Shown one piece after another: positions 45,951-54,832 of a stretch of 64,000 bases of DNA. Positions within the stretch are counted from its first letter, which is position 1. Each line of letters opens with the position of its first letter. The position numbers and the translations under genes were made by a program. The stretch covers positions 612,637-676,636 of the forward strand of contig CANNCL010000002.1 of NCBI GenBank assembly GCA_947503155.1, written 5' to 3'. The stretch comes from an uncultured Erythrobacter sp. (GTDB lineage Bacteria > Pseudomonadota > Alphaproteobacteria > Sphingomonadales > Sphingomonadaceae). The notes beneath the pieces are model-generated. The model did no database searches, had not been told where the DNA came from, and was given only the letters and a program-made list of their open reading frames with translations.

Positions 45951-46252
45951 TCGGCATCGAACATTACCTCGTCGTGGGCGCGATCCTGTTTGTGCTGGGC
46001 GTCTTGGGCATTTTCATCAATCGCAAGAATGTGATCGTGATCCTGATGTCGGTTGAGCTGATCTTGCTCGCGGTGAACATCAATCTGGTCGCGTTCAGTG
46101 CATTTAAGGGCGATCTGGTCGGACAAATTTTTGCGATGTTCGTCCTGACCGTTGCGGCGGCGGAGGCGGCCATTGGGCTGGCCATTCTCGTCATCTATTA
46201 TCGCGGGCGCGGCACGATCGCGGTCGACGATGTGAACCGGATGAAGGGATAA
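45947..46252 (+). CDS. nuoK: NADH-quinone oxidoreductase subunit K
   Basis: A 101-residue ND4L-type subunit with three TM helices. The buried Glu residues used in proton transfer are in [19 protein letters not shown] and [14 protein letters not shown]. It starts with GTG overlapping nuoJ (GTGA). nuoL follows six bases later. Confidence 0.96.
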   Translation: MIGIEHYLVVGAILFVLGVLGIFINRKNVIVILMSVELILLAVNINLVAFSAFKGDLVGQIFAMFVLTVAAAEAAIGLAILVIYYRGRGTIAVDDVNRMKG

Positions 46253-46258
46253 GCGCCG

Positions 46259-48250
46259 GTGGACACGATCCTCATCATAGTATTTGCGCCGCTATTGGCC
46301 GCGATCATTGCAGGGCTGGGCAACCGGGCGCTGGGCAATGTCGTCACCAAGTCGATCACGACGGGCGCGCTGTTCCTGGCTGCTGCGCTTAGTTGGCCGA
46401 TCTTTCTTGGGTTCATGAATGGGTCTGAGACGGCGCATGTCGTCCCCGTGCTGAAATGGGTGCAGTCTGGCTCGATGAGCTTCGACTGGGCTTTGCGCGT
46501 CGATGCTTTGACCGCGGTGATGCTGGTGGTGATCAACACCGTATCTGCGCTCGTCCATCTCTATTCGTGGGGATATATGGACGAAGACCCGGATCAGCCG
46601 CGTTTCTTCGCTTATTTGTCGCTCTTCACCTTCGCGATGCTGATGCTCGTGACCGCCGATAACCTCGTCCAAATGTTCTTTGGCTGGGAAGGGGTCGGAC
46701 TGGCGTCTTACTTGCTGATCGGCTTCTGGTTTAAGAAACCGAGCGCTGGGGCTGCTGCGATCAAGGCGTTCGTGGTCAACCGGGTTGGCGATCTTGGCTT
46801 TATGCTGGGTATTTTTGGCACTTTCGTGGTGTTCCAAACGACCTCTATCCCAGAGATATTGGAAGCCGCCCCCGCGATGAGCGGGTCGACGATCACCTTC
46901 CTAGGGATGCGCCTCTACACGATGGATATCCTTTGCATCCTGCTGTTCATCGGCGCGATGGGGAAATCGGCGCAATTGGGTCTGCACACTTGGTTGCCAG
47001 ACGCGATGGAGGGGCCGACGCCGGTCTCAGCCTTGATCCATGCCGCGACGATGGTGACAGCGGGCGTGTTTATGCTTTGCCGTCTGTCGCCGATGTTCGA
47101 GACAGCTCCGACAGCTCTGATGATCGTAACTGTGGTGGGCGCGGCTACGTGTTTCTTCGCCGCGACGATTGGCACGACGCAGTGGGATATTAAGCGAGTG
47201 ATCGCTTATTCAACCTGCTCACAGCTCGGCTATATGTTCTTTGCTGCCGGTGTTGGCGCGTATAATGTGGCGATGTTCCACCTGTTCACGCATGCTTTCT
47301 TTAAGGCGCTGTTGTTCTTGGGTGCTGGCTCCGTCATCCATGCGATGCACCATGAACAAGACATGCGCTATTACGGCGGTTTGCGGAAAGAAATCCCGAT
47401 TACATTCTGGGCAATGATGGCGGGTACGCTCGCGATCACTGGGCTGGGTGTTTATCATCTCGGCGTCGGCTTTGCTGGCTTTTGGTCCAAGGATGCTGTT
47501 CTCGAAGTCGCCTTTGCGCGCGGCACAGAAATCTCGGTCATGTCGTTCTGGCTTGGCGTGATTGCCGCGCTGCTGACCAGTTTTTACAGCTGGCGTCTGA
47601 TGTTCCTGACATTCTGGGGCAAGCCGCGCTGGATTGAGAGCGAGCATATTCAGCATTCGGTTCACAAGACACCTGCGCAAGCGGGCGAGGATACAACCGG
47701 CGGTTACCACCCGCATGAAAGCCCGCTTACCATGCTGATCCCACTTGGCGTTTTGGCGCTGGGAGCAGTGTTCGCCGGGCAAGTATTCCACGGCAGCTTC
47801 TTAGACGATGCGGCGTTCTGGGGCGGTTCGATATTCTATAATGAGAACCTGATGCATGCGATGCATGACGTTCCGTATTGGGTGAAATATTCGGCTCTGA
47901 TCGTGATGCTTATCGGCCTTGCTGGGGCGATCTACGCATACATCTTGAAACCCGATGTCCCTGCGCGGTTTGTCGGGACATTCGGATGGCTGCACAAATT
48001 CGTCTTCAACAAATGGTATTTTGACGAATTGTACGACCGTATTTTCGTCAAACCTGCCTTTTGGCTGGGGCGTCAATTCTGGAAACTGGGCGATATCGGT
48101 ACCATTGACCGGTTCGGCCCGAACGGGGTTGCTTGGGTTGTTGCGCGCGGTTCTGCTGCTGCCAAGACGATCCAGTCCGGTTATCTTTACACCTATGCGC
48201 TGATCATGCTTTTGGGCCTGATCGCCGCTGTCACTTACGTGCTGCTCTAG
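46259..48250 (+). CDS. nuoL: NADH-quinone oxidoreductase subunit L
   Basis: A 663-residue ND5-type antiporter-like subunit and the end of the proton-pumping arm. [18 protein letters not shown] carries the key Glu; [36 protein letters not shown] carries the Lys and His residues of the half channel. The long lateral helix and last TM follow KWYFDELYD near the C-terminus. Start is GTG at 46259. Confidence 0.97.
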   Translation: MDTILIIVFAPLLAAIIAGLGNRALGNVVTKSITTGALFLAAALSWPIFLGFMNGSETAHVVPVLKWVQSGSMSFDWALRVDALTAVMLVVINTVSALVHLYSWGYMDEDPDQPRFFAYLSLFTFAMLMLVTADNLVQMFFGWEGVGLASYLLIGFWFKKPSAGAAAIKAFVVNRVGDLGFMLGIFGTFVVFQTTSIPEILEAAPAMSGSTITFLGMRLYTMDILCILLFIGAMGKSAQLGLHTWLPDAMEGPTPVSALIHAATMVTAGVFMLCRLSPMFETAPTALMIVTVVGAATCFFAATIGTTQWDIKRVIAYSTCSQLGYMFFAAGVGAYNVAMFHLFTHAFFKALLFLGAGSVIHAMHHEQDMRYYGGLRKEIPITFWAMMAGTLAITGLGVYHLGVGFAGFWSKDAVLEVAFARGTEISVMSFWLGVIAALLTSFYSWRLMFLTFWGKPRWIESEHIQHSVHKTPAQAGEDTTGGYHPHESPLTMLIPLGVLALGAVFAGQVFHGSFLDDAAFWGGSIFYNENLMHAMHDVPYWVKYSALIVMLIGLAGAIYAYILKPDVPARFVGTFGWLHKFVFNKWYFDELYDRIFVKPAFWLGRQFWKLGDIGTIDRFGPNGVAWVVARGSAAAKTIQSGYLYTYALIMLLGLIAAVTYVLL

Positions 48251-48264
48251 GGGCCTGCTGAGCC

Positions 48265-49815
48265 ATGGACTTTCCCATCCTCACCACAATGATGCTGGTG
48301 CCGCTCGCAGGAGCAATCCTGTGTCTGTTCGTTGGCAATAAAGGCGGCGGCGCTGTCGCTCGCAATATTGCACTTGCGGCGACGCTCGCGACCTTTGCTC
48401 TGGGCATAATGCTGTGGGCGAATTACGAGATCGGCGGCGCGCAATGGCAGTTTCAGGAAAGCTATGACCTGTTTGCAGGGTTCTCTTACGCCATAGGGAT
48501 CGACGGCATTTCGCTAATGCTGATCATGCTCAGCGTGTTCCTGATGCCGATCTGTATCCTTGCCAGCTGGGAATCGATCCAGAAACGCGTCGGGGAATAT
48601 ATGAGCGCATTCCTGTTTATGGAGGTGCTGATGATCGGCACTTTCGCGGCGCAGGATCTGTTCCTCTTCTACATTTTCTTCGAAGCGGGTCTGATCCCGA
48701 TGTATCTGATCATCGGCGTTTGGGGCGGCGATAACCGCATTTATGCGAGCTACAAATTCTTCCTCTATACGTTGTTCGGATCGGTTCTGATGTTGATCGC
48801 GATGTTCTGGATGGTGGCCACCGCCGGTACATCCGACATCCCGACATTGATGCAATATGATTTTGCACCAGAGGCACAAACGTGGCTCTGGCTGGCGTTC
48901 TTTGCCAGTTTTGCGGTGAAGGTGCCTATGTGGCCATTCCATACATGGCTGCCCGATGCGCACGTTCAGGCCCCTACGGCGGGGTCGGTGATCCTCGCGG
49001 GGGTTTTGTTGAAGCTTGGCGGATATGGCTTTATCCGTTTCAGCCTGCCGATGTTCCCTGATGCCAGCGCGGATTTCGCTTGGTTCGTGTTCATCCTCTC
49101 GATGATCGCTGTGATCTACACGTCGCTGGTCGCTCTGGTTCAGTCGGATATCAAGAAACTGATCGCCTATTCCTCGGTCGCTCACATGGCGATTGTGACC
49201 GTCGGCCTGTTCGCCTTCAACGTCCAAGGGTTAGAGGGCGCGATGCTGATCATGCTCAGCCATGGCCTCGTATCGGGCGCGCTCTTCCTGTGTGTTGGTG
49301 TGATCTATGACCGTCTGCATACGCGGGAAATTGATCGCTATGGCGGGCTCAGCATCAATATGCCGTATTACGCGATATTCTTCATGCTGTTCACGATGGC
49401 CTCAATCGGCCTGCCGGGGACCAGCGGATTTGTTGGCGAATTCCTCTCGCTCGCTGGGATATACCAAACCTCCAGCCTGGTGGCGCTGATCTGCACCACC
49501 GGGATCATTCTTGGCGCTGCTTACATGCTCTACCTCTACCGCCGGGTCGCCTTTGGCGGTCAGACTAATGAAGACGCCGCCGCGATGCCGGATATCCGCC
49601 CGCGCGAATGGGTAATGCTTGCTCCAATCGCTGCGGCTGTGTTGTGGATGGGGGTTTATCCCGAAAGTTTCCTTGCCCCGATGCGCGCTGACATTGCGGT
49701 GCTGGATGCGCAGATATCGGCGTCTGCTCCGGCTAGTGATGCCGACTTGGCCGCGGGGGCTCCGCGTGAAGCGGCCGCCAATGCGGTTGAGTATGAAGGT
49801 GAGGGGGACCACTGA
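48265..49815 (+). CDS. nuoM: NADH-quinone oxidoreductase subunit M
   Basis: A 516-residue ND4-type antiporter-like subunit. FFEAGLIPMYLIIGVWGG has the conserved Glu. KVPMWPFHTWLPDAHVQAPTAGSVILAGVLLKLGGYG has the Lys and His residues. LPGTSGFVGEFLSL follows. It ends with a soluble Ala/Asp-rich tail. The stop overlaps the nuoN ATG by one base (TGATG). Confidence 0.97.
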   Translation: MDFPILTTMMLVPLAGAILCLFVGNKGGGAVARNIALAATLATFALGIMLWANYEIGGAQWQFQESYDLFAGFSYAIGIDGISLMLIMLSVFLMPICILASWESIQKRVGEYMSAFLFMEVLMIGTFAAQDLFLFYIFFEAGLIPMYLIIGVWGGDNRIYASYKFFLYTLFGSVLMLIAMFWMVATAGTSDIPTLMQYDFAPEAQTWLWLAFFASFAVKVPMWPFHTWLPDAHVQAPTAGSVILAGVLLKLGGYGFIRFSLPMFPDASADFAWFVFILSMIAVIYTSLVALVQSDIKKLIAYSSVAHMAIVTVGLFAFNVQGLEGAMLIMLSHGLVSGALFLCVGVIYDRLHTREIDRYGGLSINMPYYAIFFMLFTMASIGLPGTSGFVGEFLSLAGIYQTSSLVALICTTGIILGAAYMLYLYRRVAFGGQTNEDAAAMPDIRPREWVMLAPIAAAVLWMGVYPESFLAPMRADIAVLDAQISASAPASDADLAAGAPREAAANAVEYEGEGDH

Positions 49816-51293
49816 TGCCTGATATCGCTTCGTTTTTCCTCGTCGCGCCTGAATTGCAGCTAACCGCTGCTGGGTTGATCTTGTTGCTCGTCGCCGCATG
49901 GGGCGGTGATAAAGCTGCGCGCGGCATATCGGTTGCCGCTGCGGCGGTTTTCTTTGTGGCGGGTTTGCAGCTTATCGGACCGCTCCACACCGGAGCAGAT
50001 GGTCCTGATACGTTGGCTTTTGGCGGATTGCTAAAGGTCGATAGTTTCGCATTGTTTGCAAAAGCGCTGATTTACCTCGCCGCGATTGCGTGTTTGGTGG
50101 TTGCTCCGGCCTTCTTTAACAGCGCGGCTGCGGGTGAAGAACGCGGGATGCGGGCCGAATATCCGGTACTTATTCTGTTTGCAGCCCTAGGCATGAGCAT
50201 CATGGTTTCGGCCAATGATTTCATGACCTTGTATCTTGGTTTAGAGCTTAACAGCCTTGCATCTTACGTGCTCGCATCAATCCTGCGCAAGGATCAGCGT
50301 TCCGCTGAGGCGGGGCTTAAATACTTCGTCCTGGGCGCGCTCGCATCGGGCATTCTGCTTTACGGGATGAGCCTGCTTTACGGCTTCACCGGGGGGACTG
50401 ATTTTGCCAGCGTTCGTGCTGGGCTTGAGGGCGACCTCAGCCTTGGTCAATTGTTTGGCCTGATCTTCGTGATGGCGGGCCTCGCGTTCAAAATCGCTGC
50501 TGTGCCGTTCCACATGTGGACGCCGGACGTTTATGAAGGCGCGCCAACGCCGGTCACGATGTTCTTTTCAACCGCGCCGAAAGTCGCCGCCGTCGCTCTG
50601 ACTGCGCGCGTGGTATTCGAAGTGTTCGGCGGTCAGGTCGCGGCGTGGCAACAAATTGTGATGTTCACTGCGCTTGCTTCGATTGTGTTCGGCGCGCTTG
50701 GCGCCATCGGACAGAACAATCTGAAGCGTCTGCTCGCTTATTCCTCAATCAACAATATCGGCTTTATTCTGCTCGGCCTCGCGGTGGCAAATGTCGCCGG
50801 AGCGAGCGCGATGCTGGTCTATCTGTTCATCTATGTGGTGATGAGCCTCGGCAGCTTTACCGCCTTGCTCATGCTGCGCGGCGAAAACGGCGATTTGTAT
50901 GAAACATTCGGCGATATTAGCGGCCTTGCAGTGACCCGTCCGGTGATCGCCTGGACCTTGCTCATCCAAATGTTCAGCCTTGCTGGCATTCCGCCATTGC
51001 TAGGGTTTTACAGCAAATTTGTGATCTTCAAGGCAACAGTCGAGGCCGGTCTTGTCGCTTTCGCCGCCATCGCCATCGCGGCGAGCGTCATTGGTGCGTT
51101 TTACTACATCAAGTTCGTCAAAGTGATGTTCTTCGATGAACCGGCCGGCGTCGTGACGGGCAAGAGCGAAACCGCGCATTGGGTGCTTCTCATCTTTACC
51201 GCTGCGATCATTTCGCCGCTCGGCTACTTGCTTACACCATCGCTCACTGACCTTGCGGATAAGGCGGCAGCGGCGCTGTTCGTCGCGGTTTGA
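49815..51293 (+). CDS. nuoN: NADH-quinone oxidoreductase subunit N
   Basis: A 492-residue ND2-type antiporter-like subunit. FMTLYLGLELNSLASYVLA carries the conserved Glu, AFKIAAVPFHMWTPDVYEGAPTPVTMFFSTAPKVAA the Lys/His core, and SLAGIPPLLGFYSKFVIFK the later conserved block. It is the last of the 14 nuo genes. The biotin ligase gene overlaps its end by four bases, so transcription runs on. Confidence 0.97.
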   Translation: MPDIASFFLVAPELQLTAAGLILLLVAAWGGDKAARGISVAAAAVFFVAGLQLIGPLHTGADGPDTLAFGGLLKVDSFALFAKALIYLAAIACLVVAPAFFNSAAAGEERGMRAEYPVLILFAALGMSIMVSANDFMTLYLGLELNSLASYVLASILRKDQRSAEAGLKYFVLGALASGILLYGMSLLYGFTGGTDFASVRAGLEGDLSLGQLFGLIFVMAGLAFKIAAVPFHMWTPDVYEGAPTPVTMFFSTAPKVAAVALTARVVFEVFGGQVAAWQQIVMFTALASIVFGALGAIGQNNLKRLLAYSSINNIGFILLGLAVANVAGASAMLVYLFIYVVMSLGSFTALLMLRGENGDLYETFGDISGLAVTRPVIAWTLLIQMFSLAGIPPLLGFYSKFVIFKATVEAGLVAFAAIAIAASVIGAFYYIKFVKVMFFDEPAGVVTGKSETAHWVLLIFTAAIISPLGYLLTPSLTDLADKAAAALFVAV

Positions 51294-52015
51294 GCGACGC
51301 ACCGCAAATCACGCTGGTTGATGAAACCGGTTCGACCAATGCAGATGTAGCCTCGGCGATACGATCGGGCGATATGTCTGGCATTGGCGCATGGCATGTT
51401 GCCCGCCGTCAGAATGCAGGCAAAGGGCGGCAGGGCCGCGAATGGCATGACGGTGCGGGCAACTTCATGGGGTCGACCGTCGTCGAAATTCAAGGCGGGG
51501 ATCCGCCGCCAGCCTCGCTCAGCTTCGTGGCCGCCCTCGCGGTAGGGCAAGCCATCGATGAGGTCCTTGACGGGAATTGCCGGCCAAAGCTGAAATGGCC
51601 CAATGATGTGCTCCTCGATGGCGGCAAGGTTTCCGGCATTTTGTTAGAAATGGTTGGATCGCATGTCGTTGTCGGTATCGGCGTCAATTTGATTGGCGCG
51701 CCCGATTTACCAGATCGAAAGACCGCGGCGCTCAGCGATCATGGCTCTGCCCCTGATCCAGAAACATTCGCCGCCATTCTTGCCAAAGTGTTCGCACGCT
51801 ATCTGGCGGCTTGGCGAGCAGACGGCTTGGTCCCAATCTTGCGCGGATTTGTTTTTAACTCGCTGCATTACACGGGCTCCCCCGTAACGGTCCACGATAC
51901 TGACGGTTCTAAAATCGAAGGCGAATTTTTCGGCTTGGAAACCACCGACGGAGCGTTGCGCCTCACCTTGGCGGATGGCTCGGAACGTGTCATTCGGGCC
52001 GGGGACATATCCTGA
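51290..52015 (+). CDS. birA: biotin--[acetyl-CoA-carboxylase] ligase, without HTH domain
   Basis: A 241-residue biotin protein ligase. The biotin/ATP loop is GKGRQGREWHDGAGNFMGS, then KLKWPNDVLLDGGKVSGILLE and VVVGIGVNL; a small C-terminal SH3-like domain follows. It lacks the N-terminal helix-turn-helix of E. coli BirA, so it is a ligase only and not a repressor. The start is a TTG overlapping the nuoN stop (TTGA). It biotinylates AccB. The nuoN-birA-coaX order is typical of sphingomonads as I recall. Confidence 0.93.
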   Translation: MSDAPQITLVDETGSTNADVASAIRSGDMSGIGAWHVARRQNAGKGRQGREWHDGAGNFMGSTVVEIQGGDPPPASLSFVAALAVGQAIDEVLDGNCRPKLKWPNDVLLDGGKVSGILLEMVGSHVVVGIGVNLIGAPDLPDRKTAALSDHGSAPDPETFAAILAKVFARYLAAWRADGLVPILRGFVFNSLHYTGSPVTVHDTDGSKIEGEFFGLETTDGALRLTLADGSERVIRAGDIS

Positions 52016-52042
52016 CGCGATATCATTTAAGGGAGAGCGCCC

Positions 52043-52834
52043 ATGCTGCTGGCCGCTGATGTCGGAAATACCAATGTCGTCTTTGCGTTGTTCGAACCCG
52101 ATGGTGAGGGCGGCTTTACCCCCCGTGCGCGCTGGCGGATCGCAACCGATCCGCGCCGCACAGGCGATGAATATGCGGTTTGGCTACTCCAATTGCTGAC
52201 GATTGAGGGCGTTGAACGCGATCAAATCAATCACCTGATCTATGCCTCTGTTGTGCCGCGTGCGGATCACAATTTGACCGTCTTGGCTCAGAAATATTTT
52301 GGGATCACCCCGCTGAAAGCGGGCGAGGGTGCGGCATCGTGGCAGTTTGAAATCGACGTCGATCAACCCAGCACGCTAGGCGCGGACCGGGCGCTCAACA
52401 TCTTAGCGGCGCATAAGAAATATGGCGGCGATCTGATCGTGATCGATTTCGGAACCGCGACGAAGTTCGAAGCAATCGATTTTAACGGCACTTACAAAGG
52501 CGGCTCTATCGCGCCGGGTATCAACCTGTCGCTTGACGCTCTGGTGGGCAAGACGGCCAAATTGCCCCGCATCGCCATCCGTGCGCCGGAAAGCAAAAGC
52601 GTCATTGGCCGCAACACCGAAGACCAGATGTTGATCGGTGTATTCTGGGGTTATGTCGCCATGATGGAGGGTATTGTCGAACGCATGAAGGTCGAAATCG
52701 GTCGTCCCGCTAAAGTGGTCGCAACCGGCGGTCTGGCCATTCTATTCAACGACGCGACCGACATTTTTGACGAGGTCGATCCCGACCTCACCATCGAAGG
52801 ACTCGCGATTTTGGCCAAACAGGCCGGAGCGTAA
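52043..52834 (+). CDS. coaX: type III pantothenate kinase
   Basis: A 263-residue CoaX that phosphorylates pantothenate, the first step of CoA synthesis. The N-terminal [16 protein letters not shown] has the phosphate-binding D-x-G-N-T-N motif. [35 protein letters not shown] and [15 protein letters not shown] are the family blocks. GGGAGAGCGCC precedes the ATG. It lies 27 bases after birA and 34 bases before the RNase J gene. Confidence 0.95.
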   Translation: MLLAADVGNTNVVFALFEPDGEGGFTPRARWRIATDPRRTGDEYAVWLLQLLTIEGVERDQINHLIYASVVPRADHNLTVLAQKYFGITPLKAGEGAASWQFEIDVDQPSTLGADRALNILAAHKKYGGDLIVIDFGTATKFEAIDFNGTYKGGSIAPGINLSLDALVGKTAKLPRIAIRAPESKSVIGRNTEDQMLIGVFWGYVAMMEGIVERMKVEIGRPAKVVATGGLAILFNDATDIFDEVDPDLTIEGLAILAKQAGA

Positions 52835-52868
52835 GCGAATTCTCGCAAACACAAACCACTGAGATATT

Positions 52869-54536
52869 GTGAAAAAGAACTTCAAACCCGAAAACGAACT
52901 GCTTTTCCTCGCGCTTGGCGGGTCCGGCGAAATTGGCATGAACGTCAATCTCTATGGCTGCGATGGCAAGTGGCTGATGGTTGACCTTGGCATGACCTTT
53001 TCCGGCGGGGAATATCCCGGCGTTGATCTGGTTTTTGCTGACCTCGATTTCATTGAAGAGCGCACACGCGATTTGCTCGGGATTGTGCTGACCCATGCGC
53101 ATGAGGACCATATTGGCGCGGTCCCCTATTTCGCGGGTGAACTTGGTGTGCCGCTCTATGCAACGCCGTTCACGGCGGATTTGGTGGCGCGCAAGCTCGA
53201 AGAAGCAGGGCTGCTCGGCAAAGTTGAGCTGAACATTATCGAGGAAGACCATGGCCAGTTAGATATTGGTCCGTTCGGCATTACATATTTGCCGCTCGCG
53301 CATTCGATTGCAGAGGGCAACGCTCTGCTGATCGAAACTCCGTATGGCAATGTGTTCCATACAGGGGATTGGAAGCTCGACGAAGATCCCATCATCGGCG
53401 AACCGACGACAGAGGAAGAGCTGCGCGCAATTGGCGACGACGGCGTTCATGCGCTGGTTTGCGATTCGACCAATGTGTTCAACCCGAACCCATCCGGTTC
53501 AGAAGGGGCGGTGCATAAAGGCTTGATGGAGGAGGTCGCGAGCCATGCTGGCAAACGCGTGCTTGTCACGACCTTTGCCAGCAACGTCGCGCGGCTCCAA
53601 ACGCTTGGCGAAGTGGCGCGCGAAAATGGACGACAAGTTTGCGTAGCCGGGCGTTCGCTCGATCGGATTATCGAGGTGTCGCAAGACAATGGCTATCTGA
53701 TGGACTTTCCCAAGACCGTCGATTTCAACACCGCAATGGGACTGCCGCGCGGGGAAGTCATGATTATCGCCACTGGCGGTCAGGGCGAACCGCGCGCGGC
53801 CCTTGCACGGATCGCGGATGAGAACCACCAATTGAAGTTGGTGAGCGGCGATGTTGTGCTGTTTTCGTCACGCCAAATACCGGGCAATGAAATTTCCATC
53901 GGCAAGATGCAGAACCAGCTTTCTGCGCGCGGGATCGAGATGGTCACCGACCGGCAGAGCATGATCCACGTTTCCGGTCATCCGGGCCGCCCTGAACTTG
54001 AGGCGCTGTATTCTTGGCTGCGCCCAGAGATATTGGTCCCGGTACACGGCGAAATGCGCCACATGCGCGAACAGGCGAAGGTCGGCAAAGAGGCCGGAAT
54101 TCCCACAAACATCGTCCAGTCTAATGGCGATATTGTGCGCCTTGCTCCGGGTGATCCGGGTAAGATTGCAGAGGTCCGCCACGGACGGCTTGTGCTTGAT
54201 GGCGATATTATTGCCCCTGCCGATGGCGAATCTATTGCCATGCGTCGGCGGATGGCGGGCGAGGGTGTCATTGTCGTTGTTCTTGCGCGGGGAGAGAGGC
54301 CTGCACTCGAAGTGCTTGGCCTGCCGCTCGAAGAAGACATGCCGGAATTCATTGAGGAAGCGCAGAACGATATTCTGAAGGCGATCGGCAAGCTAAAGGG
54401 CCGCGATGCCAACGATCCCGCTGCTGTGCATGAGGCGGCGCGCCTTGCCGCTCGCCGTGCCGCGCGGCGCTGGGCCGGGAAAAGCCCGCAAGTCCGTGTG
54501 ATTATGCCCGGGCTTCGAACAGAGCGCGCTGGCTGA
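52869..54536 (+). CDS. rnj: ribonuclease J
   Basis: A 555-residue metallo-beta-lactamase/beta-CASP ribonuclease with 5'-3' exo and endo activity. The zinc motif is LTHAHEDHIGAVPYF, with further His in PLAHSI and HTGDWK, Asp in VCDSTNV, and the beta-CASP blocks VTTFASNVARLQT, ATGGQGEP and HVSGHPGRPE, then PVHGEMRHM. The start is GTG at 52869. With RNase E at 13-16 kb, the window carries both main mRNA-decay nucleases, as alphaproteobacteria commonly do. Confidence 0.95.
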   Translation: MKKNFKPENELLFLALGGSGEIGMNVNLYGCDGKWLMVDLGMTFSGGEYPGVDLVFADLDFIEERTRDLLGIVLTHAHEDHIGAVPYFAGELGVPLYATPFTADLVARKLEEAGLLGKVELNIIEEDHGQLDIGPFGITYLPLAHSIAEGNALLIETPYGNVFHTGDWKLDEDPIIGEPTTEEELRAIGDDGVHALVCDSTNVFNPNPSGSEGAVHKGLMEEVASHAGKRVLVTTFASNVARLQTLGEVARENGRQVCVAGRSLDRIIEVSQDNGYLMDFPKTVDFNTAMGLPRGEVMIIATGGQGEPRAALARIADENHQLKLVSGDVVLFSSRQIPGNEISIGKMQNQLSARGIEMVTDRQSMIHVSGHPGRPELEALYSWLRPEILVPVHGEMRHMREQAKVGKEAGIPTNIVQSNGDIVRLAPGDPGKIAEVRHGRLVLDGDIIAPADGESIAMRRRMAGEGVIVVVLARGERPALEVLGLPLEEDMPEFIEEAQNDILKAIGKLKGRDANDPAAVHEAARLAARRAARRWAGKSPQVRVIMPGLRTERAG

Positions 54537-54826
54537 TGCAGATCACGTCGATAATTGCGGTCTATTTCCTGTTCTTCGTGATGAGCGCGTTCATCATGTT
54601 GCCATTTGGCATCCGCACGACCGAGGAAGTGGGCGCGGCAAAGGTGCCCGGCCAAGCAGACAGCGCCCCGGGGAATTTCCGGCCCGGCAAACTGTTGATC
54701 CGGGCGACTGTCATTGCAATTGTGCTCACCACATTGTTCGTGCTGAACTTTGAATATGGCTGGGTCGAAATTGATGACATCAACATCTGGCCGGAACCTC
54801 CGGCACGGATGAATGAGCGCGGCTAG
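54536..54826 (+). CDS. DUF1467 family membrane protein
   Basis: A 96-residue protein with two TM helices (SIIAVYFLFFVMSAFIMLPFGI and LLIRATVIAIVLTTLFVLNFEYGW) and the RTTEEVGAAKVPGQADSAP loop typical of DUF1467. The role is unknown. Its ATG overlaps the RNase J stop by one base. It is convergent with the coiled-coil gene, with six bases between stops and no terminator there. Confidence 0.85.
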   Translation: MQITSIIAVYFLFFVMSAFIMLPFGIRTTEEVGAAKVPGQADSAPGNFRPGKLLIRATVIAIVLTTLFVLNFEYGWVEIDDINIWPEPPARMNERG

Positions 54827-54832
54827 GGCGGT

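Noticed and set aside
54827..54832. Terminator between the DUF1467 and coiled-coil genes
   Set aside because: Only six bases separate the convergent stops and no stem-loop with a T-run is visible nearby.
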